Positions 6,854 to 13,417 of a stretch of DNA of 14,993 nt are shown here, piece by piece (positions within the stretch are counted from its first letter, which is position 1; every line of letters begins with the position of its first letter). A program made the translations under genes and the position numbers. The notes below the pieces were generated by a model. The model was not told where the DNA came from. It saw nothing but the letters and a program-made list of their open reading frames with translations, and did no database searches. Origin of the DNA: JAAYZK01 sp964535025 (GTDB taxonomy: Bacteria > Planctomycetota > Phycisphaerae > SM23-33 > FEN-1343); contig CAZHRW010000058.1 in the NCBI GenBank assembly GCA_964535025.1, positions 1 to 14,993 on the forward strand, in the 5' to 3' direction.

Positions 6854-9256
6854 TCATTCCGCCGAGGGGCTGATGTCCCCGCCGGCGGCGAAGGTGTCGA
6901 CGACGCGGCCGTCGTGGCCGAACAGGACCGCCCCGAGGTGGCCGGTGGTCCGCCAGCCGGCGGCGGTGAGAGGCCTGTGGCCCTCGCGGCGGAGGAGGAT
7001 GAGCGCCTGGCCGCTGTGTGTGGTCGCCCGCAGCAGCCAGCCGCCCTCGATCGGCTCCAACAGGCGTGCGAAGGACGGCCGGGTGCCGGTGCGGTAGGGC
7101 CGCAGGACCGTCACGAAACACACGTCCCTCGTCGGGACGGTCGTGTGGGCCGTGAGGTGGTACTCGGTGAGCTTCACCGACGGCGCCGGCGGCGGGTCGA
7201 ACCGGTCGGTGACCCGCAGCGCCAGGCCCGCCGGGGCGAGGATCGCGGCGTCGCAGGAGGCCTGGTCGCCGCGGACGCGGATGTCGTCCTGGCCGTCGAT
7301 GGCCATGGGCACCGGGCTGTGCAGCCACCATTGAAACGTGCTCGCCCTGGCGGTGCGGAGCCGGTCGTGGATGACGATCAGGTCGGGCTTGATGAACAGG
7401 ATCGAGCGGGTGAACTGCTCGACGTCGGCTTCTTCATAGGCGCCAGCCGCTTCGCCCTGGACGTAGTCGATCGTCGGAGAAGTGTGGAACCCGCTGATCC
7501 GCCCGGCGGCCTGCCAACTGTGGGGGATCTGCCCGCTCCCGTCGATCGTGATGCAGTTGGTCGACCGGGTGGACCACATCCACTCCTTGTGATGCGGCGA
7601 GCCGTACGTGTCACGCCGGCCGGAGCGGATGAACAGCCGGTCGCCGAAGGCGTACAGCAGGAACGAATTCTGCGACTCGTAGCCGTGACTGACCGAGCCG
7701 AAGGGGCTGGACTTGAAGATGATCTCGACATTCCGCCTCGCATCAGTCAGGTCGGTGTTGAGCACGGCCTGGCCGACGCCGGCGAAGAGGCGGGACGACG
7801 GCAGGTCCGTCGGGGCCTTGGGCTCGACGGCCGGCAGGGCGTCGCGGACAAAACCGATATACCCGCCGGTGGGGTCCGCCCCGCCGATCCGGTCGACGTA
7901 CCATGCCCAGTAGGGGTTTTGCGCCTGGGCCGCCAGGATCGTCATGAGCCGCCGGTTGTCCTCCGACCGCAGGCGGGCGGTCTGGTCGCCGAAGCCGCCG
8001 CCGACCGTGCCGGGCGGCTGGAGATACAGGGCCAGGTCGCCGGCCCGGGAGAAGTAGGGCAGGTCGTACGCGTCGATCCCGAAGCACGAGCGCATGACGT
8101 CGGCCCACCAGGTGAAACGGGTGACGTAGCTGCGCCAGTAGGCCATCCCCTCGTGCCAGCCGCCGTCGCTGTCCGACCAGACCGGATAGACGTTGGCAAA
8201 GACGTTCATAACGAACCACAGCCAGTCGTCGGCCTCGGGGATCTCGTCGTGGAACGCAATGGCCACCTCGCCGAGGAAGTGCCACTCGCGGTTGGCGTGG
8301 CTGCCGTAAGGCATCCACAGGTGTCTCGGGTAGAGCCGGTTATACATCTCCTGGCCGCGGACCCGCATCACCCGCCGGCAGATCTGCCGCTCGTGTTCGC
8401 TGAGCAGGTCGTGGATGAAGGTGTAGGTCCGGCTGAAATAGTAGTTGTAGGGCATGGCCGCCTCGTCGTTGTAGGCCATGCTGGTCGACCCTTTCGGGTC
8501 CCACTGGGCTGCGGCCATCAGCAGGCGCCGCGCGAGTTGGCCGTACGGCTCGTGGCCGCTGAGGCGGTAGATGAAGCCCAGCGTGGCGGCGCCATGGAGC
8601 AGGTTGCGGGTGTAGATGCGGTTGCCCCACCAGATCTTCCTCCATTCGTCCGAGCCCCGCTTGACGCCCTCGGGATAGCGCGGCGGCTCGGCTGTCGGGG
8701 GCGGATCGGCCATCAGCCCGTCGCAGATGTCGATCAGTCCCTGGTAGCGTTTGGCCAGGGGCCCGGCGGCCAGGCGGCGCAGGCGCGGCAGGTCCTCCGG
8801 CCGCAGGAACAGGCGGGGATGGGTGTCGGGCACCCGCGCTAGCAGCACCTCGCGGGACGGCAGGGGTAGCGGGACGGCCTGCGGGTCGATCGTGAAGGTC
8901 CGCACCTTGCTCCAGGCCGACGTATCGCCGTTAATGCCGGTGTACCGGAAGCGCCAGAAGTACCGCCCCGGGGGAAACGTCTCGGTGGGACAGTGCACGT
9001 TAAACTCGATCCCCTCGGCGGCGTAGATCACCTCCGTGAAGGCCCGGTCGCGCGCCACCTGCAGCGCGTAGGCCGGCGCCCGCCCCTGCGGCCGCCACGA
9101 AAACGGCGGGGGCGTCCGCATCGACGTGGCCCCGTCGGCGGGTCGGAACCCCCACTGGCCGGCCGCCGCCGGCGAATCGTTCACCGCCGGCGCGCCGGCC
9201 GCGGGAGCGGCACAACCTGCAACCACCAGCATCGCGATCGGCACGTAGGGCGACAT
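6854..9256 (-). CDS. Heparinase II/III-like protein with DUF4962-type N-terminal region, putative polysaccharide lyase
   Basis: Encodes 800 residues, probably cleaving an acidic polysaccharide by beta-elimination outside the cytoplasm; the substrate cannot be read from sequence. ATG 9256 has AAAGGAG about nine bases upstream. The N-terminus ends in VAGC (Cys15), a plausible lipobox, although the N-region lacks positive charge. Residues about 35-125 look like a beta-sandwich with FSWRPQGRAPAYALQVARD, and about 145-480 are helical (HPRLF at 146, toroid-like). SHANREWH (319-326) and GGWHEGMAYW (365-374) are candidate active-site regions. The C-terminal beta-rich domain (about 488-720) starts with a heparinase II/III-like stretch, SVSHGYESQNSF (521-532), where His524 is a candidate catalytic residue by analogy. 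Length fits the family. It converges on the glycine-rich gene with only 46 bases between stop codons and has its own candidate promoter. Confidence 0.85.
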   Translation of the reverse strand: MSPYVPIAMLVVAGCAAPAAGAPAVNDSPAAAGQWGFRPADGATSMRTPPPFSWRPQGRAPAYALQVARDRAFTEVIYAAEGIEFNVHCPTETFPPGRYFWRFRYTGINGDTSAWSKVRTFTIDPQAVPLPLPSREVLLARVPDTHPRLFLRPEDLPRLRRLAAGPLAKRYQGLIDICDGLMADPPPTAEPPRYPEGVKRGSDEWRKIWWGNRIYTRNLLHGAATLGFIYRLSGHEPYGQLARRLLMAAAQWDPKGSTSMAYNDEAAMPYNYYFSRTYTFIHDLLSEHERQICRRVMRVRGQEMYNRLYPRHLWMPYGSHANREWHFLGEVAIAFHDEIPEADDWLWFVMNVFANVYPVWSDSDGGWHEGMAYWRSYVTRFTWWADVMRSCFGIDAYDLPYFSRAGDLALYLQPPGTVGGGFGDQTARLRSEDNRRLMTILAAQAQNPYWAWYVDRIGGADPTGGYIGFVRDALPAVEPKAPTDLPSSRLFAGVGQAVLNTDLTDARRNVEIIFKSSPFGSVSHGYESQNSFLLYAFGDRLFIRSGRRDTYGSPHHKEWMWSTRSTNCITIDGSGQIPHSWQAAGRISGFHTSPTIDYVQGEAAGAYEEADVEQFTRSILFIKPDLIVIHDRLRTARASTFQWWLHSPVPMAIDGQDDIRVRGDQASCDAAILAPAGLALRVTDRFDPPPAPSVKLTEYHLTAHTTVPTRDVCFVTVLRPYRTGTRPSFARLLEPIEGGWLLRATTHSGQALILLRREGHRPLTAAGWRTTGHLGAVLFGHDGRVVDTFAAGGDISPSAE

Positions 9257-9285
9257 CGCTTCGGCTCCTTTCCGGCTCGCCTGGG

Positions 9286-9297
9286 CGGGTCGACCCG
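9286..9297. promoter_or_regulatory. Perfect 12-base palindrome at the expected transcription start of the lyase gene
   Basis: CGGGTCGACCCG is identical to its reverse complement. It lies 4 bases downstream of the candidate -10 (9301-9306, minus strand) and so overlaps the predicted start of transcription, a usual place for a repressor operator. Palindromes of this size occur by chance in GC-rich DNA, so this is a weak call. Confidence 0.3.
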
Positions 9298-9300
9298 TTC

Positions 9301-9330
9301 ACTATACCGCCGTCGCCGCCCCCGCTGCAA
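9301..9330 (-). promoter_or_regulatory. Candidate sigma-70-type promoter of the lyase gene
   Basis: On the minus strand, TTGCAG (9330-9325) and TATAGT (9306-9301) are separated by 18 bases. The predicted transcript begins near 9294, leaving about 38 bases of leader before ATG 9256. The upstream terminator at 9384-9364 isolates it from the DUF1207 gene, which supports separate transcription. Confidence 0.5.
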
Positions 9331-9363
9331 GGCGAGGTCAGCCGGCCATGCGGAGGCCGCCGG

Positions 9364-9384
9364 AAAAACCTGCCGCCGGCAGGT
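9364..9384 (-). terminator. Intrinsic terminator for the DUF1207 transcript
   Basis: Read on the minus strand, ACCTGCC, loop GGC, then GGCAGGT form a seven-pair GC-rich stem. The final T of the stem begins a run of five T residues. It lies about 200 bases after the DUF1207 stop codon and 35 bases before the candidate lyase promoter, so it separates the two transcription units. Confidence 0.65.
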
Positions 9385-9429
9385 CAAGCCAATCTCTTTT
9401 TCGGCCGATAGTAACACCTCAGGACGTTT

Positions 9430-9455
9430 GATCCCGCCCGCAACGGGCCGGGATC
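9430..9455. other. Strong hairpin in the spacer between the lyase and DUF1207 genes
   Basis: GATCCCGCCCG pairs with CGGGCCGGGATC around a CAA loop, eleven pairs with one bulged G. There is no T-run on either side, so it is not a classical terminator. It is the middle of three hairpins in the non-coding stretch 9257-9585, which otherwise holds the lyase promoter and the intrinsic terminator. I see no gene there. Confidence 0.5.
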
Positions 9456-9515
9456 GGGAGTTGACGGGAAAGCCCAGCCCGTCTGTGTGCTCCTGTTCTG
9501 ACTCCTGCCCATGGG

Positions 9516-9548
9516 GGTCCCTCGCGACGTACTTTCATCGCGGGGACC
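9516..9548. other. Bulged 11-pair hairpin just downstream of the DUF1207 stop codon
   Basis: GGTCCC(T)CGCGA at 9516-9527 pairs with TCGCGGGGACC at 9538-9548, with one bulged base and a ten-base loop. On the minus-strand transcript it would begin about 37 bases after the stop codon. It may be a 3' stability element or part of a structured RNA; no known family was recognised. Confidence 0.45.
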
Positions 9549-9585
9549 TTGCGCCCCCCCATCCCATCGCCGGTCACCGAACAAC

Positions 9586-10464
9586 CTACAGGCCCAGGGC
9601 CAGGCCGACGGAGAAGTTCGTTTCGGACTCGTTCCAGTACTGCCCGAGGGTGGAGTGGCCGGTGAACGCCTCCAGGAACAGCCGCGGGCGGGTGTCGTGG
9701 TAGACGGGGCCCAGGAACCAGCCGATCTGGGCGTTGAGGTTGACGTTCCAGTTGTTGTACTCGCGGACCTGCGCGTCGAGGGCGGCATAGAAGTCCTGGT
9801 CGCCCAGCGTGAAGTAGTACTCCGCGCCCCCGTGGAGGACGACGGTCCGGTTGATCTCGTCGGGGGAGGTATCGAAGTTGACGGACCCGCCCCCGTAGAG
9901 GCGCCATTCCTCCGTATCGTGCGACCACAGCAGCCGCGCCGCCTGACGGCTGTAGTTGATCCGCTCGCGCCGGCCGAAGTCGAGCACCTCATCGCCGAGG
10001 TGGGAGCTCTCGTGGTAGGCCAGCAGTTCGAGGGTGTCCTCCTCGTGCTGCCAGGCGATCGCGGCGCCGCCCATGTAGTCGCTGGTCAGTTGGGGGAACG
10101 ACTCGGCCGTGGTCTCGAAGCGTCCGCCGGCCCGCCCGCGGATGGATAAACCGAGGGTATGTTCCTTCTCGATCGTCCACCGCAGAAGCGCGAGGTTGCC
10201 GCCGAAAACGACGTCGAGAACCTGCTCTTCGTCGGGCGGGAAGCCGTACGCGACCCGTGTCTGGGTCTCCTCGGGGTCCGCCAGCAGGGGCTTGAGCAGC
10301 CGATCCTTGGCCGGCAGCAGTTGCACCTGGTCGTCCCGCCGGTTCACCTTGGGGAACAGACGCAGCTCATCGTCCCGGTCGGCTCCCGCACATCCGGCCG
10401 TCATCGCCGTCACCAGGGCGACCAACATCCCCATCCGCGCGATCCGTCGCATCCGATCCATCAT
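9586..10464 (-). CDS. DUF1207 family lipoprotein, probably outer-membrane associated
   Basis: Encodes 292 residues; the molecular function of the family is not known. The frame opens further upstream, but the first of the two ATG codons at 10464-10459 is chosen because AAAGGAG ends six bases before it and a lipoprotein signal then follows (RMRRIARMGMLVALVTAMTAGC, Cys25 as lipidation site). Family-like stretches are DDELRLFP (31-38), KPLLADPEE (58-66), YHESSHLGDE (150-159), ERINYSRQAARLL (167-179) and WRLYGGG (187-193). From about 105 onward strands alternate polar and non-polar residues, and the protein ends in FSVGLALGL, suggesting a membrane barrel or a protein packed against the outer membrane. 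It lies 151 bases downstream of pilT on the same strand, with a hairpin and its own candidate promoter between them. Confidence 0.88.
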   Translation of the reverse strand: MMDRMRRIARMGMLVALVTAMTAGCAGADRDDELRLFPKVNRRDDQVQLLPAKDRLLKPLLADPEETQTRVAYGFPPDEEQVLDVVFGGNLALLRWTIEKEHTLGLSIRGRAGGRFETTAESFPQLTSDYMGGAAIAWQHEEDTLELLAYHESSHLGDEVLDFGRRERINYSRQAARLLWSHDTEEWRLYGGGSVNFDTSPDEINRTVVLHGGAEYYFTLGDQDFYAALDAQVREYNNWNVNLNAQIGWFLGPVYHDTRPRLFLEAFTGHSTLGQYWNESETNFSVGLALGL

Positions 10465-10485
10465 CGTCGTCTCCTTTGCCCCGTC

Positions 10486-10507
10486 GGTCCGTGGACCCAC
10501 GCTTATA
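10486..10507 (-). promoter_or_regulatory. Weak candidate promoter and dyad upstream of the DUF1207 gene
   Basis: On the minus strand TATAAG (10507-10502) could be a -10 element; no clear -35 is seen. GGTCC-GT-GGACC (10486-10497) is an inverted repeat lying over the predicted start of transcription. The lyase gene also has a 12-base dyad at the equivalent place, but the two are not the same sequence. Confidence 0.3.
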
Positions 10508-10567
10508 CATGGATCGCCCGGCCGGATCGAGTACGATTCGAGCGATGACCTAATGTTACGCCTTCCC

Positions 10568-10590
10568 GCCGCCGCCGTCAGCGCGGCGGC
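10568..10590. terminator. GC-rich hairpin downstream of pilT, possible terminator without T-tract
   Basis: GCCGCCGC at 10568-10575 and GCGGCGGC at 10583-10590 form eight perfect pairs with a seven-base loop, 25 bases after the pilT stop codon. The minus-strand sequence after it lacks a T-run, so it may stabilise the 3' end or act as a weak terminator. Confidence 0.35.
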
Positions 10591-10615
10591 GCAGGTTGAC
10601 GGAGGATCCCGACGG

Positions 10616-11701
10616 CTACTGCACCAATCCCCGCCGGCTGTCCCGCGTGGTGATGCCCCGCAGCATCATGGTGAGCGATTCGGGGTTGGAGGCGGTGCGG
10701 AGGGCTTCGATGCCGCTGATGCGTTTGGCGCGGTAGAGTTCGCCAAGGTGCTGGTCGAAGGTCTGCATCCCGTCGTCGCGATTGACCATGGCCTGGACAA
10801 TGCCCTCGTAACGTCCGTCGAGGATGCACTTACGCACGACGGGCGTGCCGCGAAGGATCTCGACGGCCGGGACGAGCCCGCCGCCGGCCGACTGCCGGGC
10901 CGGGGCGAGTCGCTGGCAGAGGACGGCGCGGAGGTTCATCGATAGCTGCGTCAGCAGCAGGTGGTGTTCGGCGGACTCGAACAGGGCGATGATCCGCTCG
11001 ATCGTCTGGACGGCGGTGCCGGCGTGGACCGCCGCGAAGACCAGGTGGCCGGTGTCGGCGGCCCGCAGGGCCACCCGTACGCCCTCGGGGTCCCGCAATT
11101 CGCCGATGAGGATCACGTCGGGGTCCTGGCGGAGCACCTGGCGAATCGCCTGGGTATAGGTGGGGGTGTCCGGGCCGATCTCGACCTGGGCGACGAGACT
11201 CCTCTCGGAGGCGTGGACGTATTCGATCGGGTCCTCGACGGTGATGATCCGCATCCGGCGGGTGCGGTTGATGTGGCCGATCATCGCCGCCAGCGTGGTG
11301 CTCTTGCCGCTGGAGGTCGTCCCCGCCACGAGCACCAGCCCGCGATTGGCCGAGGCGATCGCCTCCACCTGCATCGGCAGGTTGAGCTGCTCGACGGTGG
11401 GGATCATCAGGTGCAGCCGGCGGATGGCCGCGGCCAGGCGGCCCTGCTGGCGGAAGATGTTCACGCGAAAACGCGAGTCGCCATACGTGAAGGCCAAATC
11501 GCAACTGCCGCGCTGGAGCAGGTCCCGCCGGTCGGTCGGGAGGAGGATCGCGTCGATGAACGCGACCATCTGCCCCTCGCTGACCGGCGGGGCGTCGACG
11601 GGGCGCAGCGACCCGGCCACGCGCATGGCCGGCGGGGCGCCCACCTGCACGTGCAGGTCGGTCGCGTCGACGGCAATCATCGTCTTGAGCAGTCGTTCCA
11701 T
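10616..11701 (-). CDS. pilT: PilT/PilU-type twitching motility ATPase
   Basis: Encodes 361 residues: a cytoplasmic hexameric ATPase that by family drives retraction of type IV pili. After an N-terminal domain (ATDLHVQVGAPPAMRV, 13-28) come Walker A GTTSSGKST (127-135), the Asp box ITVEDPIEY (153-161), Walker B DVILIGELRDPE (195-206) and the His box HLVFAAVHAGTA (219-230), all intact. Length is typical. The usual C-terminal AIRNLIRE motif is replaced by VVRKCILDG (288-296), so PilU or a divergent retraction ATPase is possible. The frame opens at a TTG 34 codons upstream, but ATG 11701 gives the normal family N-terminus. A strong GGAGGTGA lies unusually far from this ATG and inside a hairpin; an in-frame CTG at 11710 is a better-spaced alternative. 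No other pilus genes are in the window. It is divergent from uvrC. Confidence 0.93.
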   Translation of the reverse strand: MERLLKTMIAVDATDLHVQVGAPPAMRVAGSLRPVDAPPVSEGQMVAFIDAILLPTDRRDLLQRGSCDLAFTYGDSRFRVNIFRQQGRLAAAIRRLHLMIPTVEQLNLPMQVEAIASANRGLVLVAGTTSSGKSTTLAAMIGHINRTRRMRIITVEDPIEYVHASERSLVAQVEIGPDTPTYTQAIRQVLRQDPDVILIGELRDPEGVRVALRAADTGHLVFAAVHAGTAVQTIERIIALFESAEHHLLLTQLSMNLRAVLCQRLAPARQSAGGGLVPAVEILRGTPVVRKCILDGRYEGIVQAMVNRDDGMQTFDQHLGELYRAKRISGIEALRTASNPESLTMMLRGITTRDSRRGLVQ

Positions 11702-11720
11702 GGTCCGCAGCGTAGTTTCA

Positions 11721-11740
11721 CCTCCATGACGCCATGGAGG
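11721..11740 (-). promoter_or_regulatory. Hairpin sequestering the strong Shine-Dalgarno sequence of pilT
   Basis: On the minus strand CCTCCATG (11740-11733), a four-base loop and CATGGAGG (11728-11721) form eight perfect pairs. The GGAGG in the second arm is followed by TGA, making the near-perfect ribosome-binding sequence GGAGGTGA, which would be paired with CCTCC in the first arm. A five-codon reading frame (MASWR) starts within the hairpin and ends at that TGA. The arrangement suggests translational control of pilT. Confidence 0.5.
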
Positions 11741-11798
11741 CAACGATTTTTCACCCTTTGCGGCCTGCAGGTTCGTACCTCCTTCGACTCGGAATTCG

Positions 11799-11804
11799 TA
11801 CAAT
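11799..11804 (+). promoter_or_regulatory. Possible -10 element before uvrC
   Basis: TACAAT matches a -10 hexamer at four of six positions, but it ends only nine bases before the uvrC ATG and no -35 at proper spacing is visible. If used, the leader would be only a few bases long. The stretch 11702-11813 is the divergent control region of pilT and uvrC. Confidence 0.25.
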
Positions 11805-11813
11805 AGGGGCGAG

Positions 11814-13241
11814 ATGAGTCAGAGCGACCCCCCTACCCCCAAACCCCGCGCCGCGGTGCTGGCGGCCCTGCGGGAGCGCCTGGGCGACCTGCCGCCCGAG
11901 CCGGGCGTGTACCTGCTCAAGGATGTCGAAGGTCGCGTCCTGTACGTGGGCAAGGCCAAGAGCCTCCGCTCGCGCGTTTCGAGCTACTTTCAGCCGGCGG
12001 CAAACCTTACCGAAAGCCGCGGGCCGGAGATCGACCGGATGATCGCCCGGCTCGTCGCGGACGTGGAGGTCCTGGTCTGCGACAGCGAGGTCGACGCCCT
12101 GTTGCACGAAGCGCGGCTGATCAAGGATATCCGCCCGCAGTTCAACATCCGCCAGAAGGACGACAAGAGCTTCCCGTACCTGATGATCACGACGGGTGAG
12201 CCCTTCCCCGGCGTGTACATCACCCGCCAGCCGCAGCGCAAGGGCGTCAAGCTGTTCGGCCCCTTCGTCAGCCCCCGGGAACTGCGGGCGGCCCTGCCGC
12301 TGATGCAGCGGGCGTTCAAATTCCGCACGTGCACGCTGCAGATCGACCCCGACGACGAGAGCCGCCGGTACTTCCGCCCGTGCATCCTCCACAACATCAA
12401 GCAGTGCACCGCCCCCTGTGCCGCCCGGATCTCGCAGGCCGATTACCGCAAGAACATCCAGCGACTCATCCGCTTCCTGCAGTCCAAGCGGACCGACGTA
12501 GTCAAGCAGTTGACCGCGGAGATGGACAAGGCCGCCAAGGCCCTGGACTTCGAGCGGGCCGCGGAGCTGCGTGACGAGTTGAAAGCCCTGGAAAGCCTCT
12601 CCCGTCGCGGCCTGGCCGATGAGCCGCTCCAGCCGGAGGTGTTCGAGGCGCCCGTGACCGTCGAGCCCCGCCAGGCCACGGCGGCTCTAGCCGAGGCGCT
12701 GGGGATGGACGAGCCACCCCGGACCATCGAGGGCGCCGACATCGCCCACCTGTCCGGCAGCGAGACGGTCGGCAGCATCGTCACGTTCATCGACGGCAAG
12801 CCGTTCAAGAGCGGCTACCGGCGGTTCAAGATCGTCAGCCACGACCGCAACGACGACTACGCCTCCATGCGGGAGGTCGTCTGGCGGCGCTACCGCTACG
12901 CCGGCATGGACGAGAGCCTCTTCCCCGACATCATCCTCATCGACGGCGGCAAGGGCCAGCTCGCCGCGGCCTACGCGGCCTTCGACGAACTGGAGTTCCG
13001 CCCACCGATGCTGATGAGCCTGGCCAAGAAGGAGGAGCTGCTCTTCGTGCACGGCCGCGACGAGCCCCTCCGCCTGAAGCGCAACGACCCGGCCCTCCAC
13101 CTGCTGCAATACGTCCGCGACGAAGCCCACCGCTTCGCCCAGCACTACCACCACATCCTCCGCCGCCGCAAGCTGCTCGGCGAGAAGGACGCTGGCGCCA
13201 AGACGACCCGCGCCCAGCGGCGGGCTTCGAAGCGGTACTAG
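11814..13241 (+). CDS. uvrC: UvrC-type excinuclease subunit lacking the C-terminal helix-hairpin-helix region
   Basis: Encodes 475 residues against about 600 for typical UvrC. UvrC cuts the damaged strand on both sides of a lesion in nucleotide excision repair with UvrA and UvrB. The GIY-YIG nuclease (about 28-105) has GVYLL and LYVGKAKSLRSRVSSYF, with Arg54 and Glu99 as expected catalytic residues. Four cysteines (173, 190, 198, 202) match the cluster region of UvrC. The UVR motif for UvrB contact is at about 226-261. The RNase H-like second nuclease (about 305-450) keeps ADIAHLSGS (Asp309), DDYASM (347-352), ILIDGGKGQL (Asp378) and DEAHRF (His439). After RRRKLLGEKD the protein ends in a short basic tail, and the usual paired helix-hairpin-helix domain is absent. 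The downstream 176 bases encode no such domain, so this is not a recent frameshift. AGGGG six bases upstream supports the start. Confidence 0.93.
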   Translation: MSQSDPPTPKPRAAVLAALRERLGDLPPEPGVYLLKDVEGRVLYVGKAKSLRSRVSSYFQPAANLTESRGPEIDRMIARLVADVEVLVCDSEVDALLHEARLIKDIRPQFNIRQKDDKSFPYLMITTGEPFPGVYITRQPQRKGVKLFGPFVSPRELRAALPLMQRAFKFRTCTLQIDPDDESRRYFRPCILHNIKQCTAPCAARISQADYRKNIQRLIRFLQSKRTDVVKQLTAEMDKAAKALDFERAAELRDELKALESLSRRGLADEPLQPEVFEAPVTVEPRQATAALAEALGMDEPPRTIEGADIAHLSGSETVGSIVTFIDGKPFKSGYRRFKIVSHDRNDDYASMREVVWRRYRYAGMDESLFPDIILIDGGKGQLAAAYAAFDELEFRPPMLMSLAKKEELLFVHGRDEPLRLKRNDPALHLLQYVRDEAHRFAQHYHHILRRRKLLGEKDAGAKTTRAQRRASKRY

Positions 13242-13282
13242 GCGCCCAATCCCTTTGTTGGTTGGCGGCATAGCTAATTCCT

Positions 13283-13310
13283 TTGACAGAATCCCGGACG
13301 GGATTATACT
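13283..13310 (+). promoter_or_regulatory. Near-consensus sigma-70-type promoter of the second glycine-rich repeat gene
   Basis: TTGACA (13283-13288, perfect) and TATACT (13305-13310, five of six) are separated by 16 bases. It is the best promoter in the window, 42 bases after the uvrC stop codon. The transcript would start near 13317 and carry about 100 bases of leader before ATG 13418. Confidence 0.75.
13290..13305. promoter_or_regulatory. Perfect inverted repeat inside the promoter spacer (operator candidate)
   Basis: AATCCCG-GA-CGGGATT has seven-base arms separated by two bases and fills almost the whole spacer between the -35 and -10 hexamers at 13283-13310, overlapping the first base of the -10. 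A protein bound there would directly control polymerase access, in the manner of spacer-binding regulators. Confidence 0.55.
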
Positions 13311-13417
13311 GGAGTATGTCGCGGCGGAGGGCTGGGCACGCCGGGTCGCATTTCGCTGAACAGGCCCCCTGTCCTTTGGCGAGTTCGTTCTCTTGCTCAT
13401 CTGCGGGGAGTTTGGTC

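Noticed and set aside
6827..8842. 671-codon plus-strand frame opposite the lyase gene
   Set aside because: The minus-strand product has recognisable heparinase II/III-like features; the plus product does not resemble a protein family.
9516..9548. Group II intron domain V look-alike
   Set aside because: The 33-base hairpin has a ten-base loop and a single-base bulge, unlike the tetraloop and two-base bulge of domain V, and no reverse transcriptase is nearby.
13316..13417. Upstream in-frame ATG extending the second repeat protein by 34 residues
   Set aside because: It lies at the predicted transcription start without a ribosome-binding site, and the extension would move the signal peptide away from the N-terminus.
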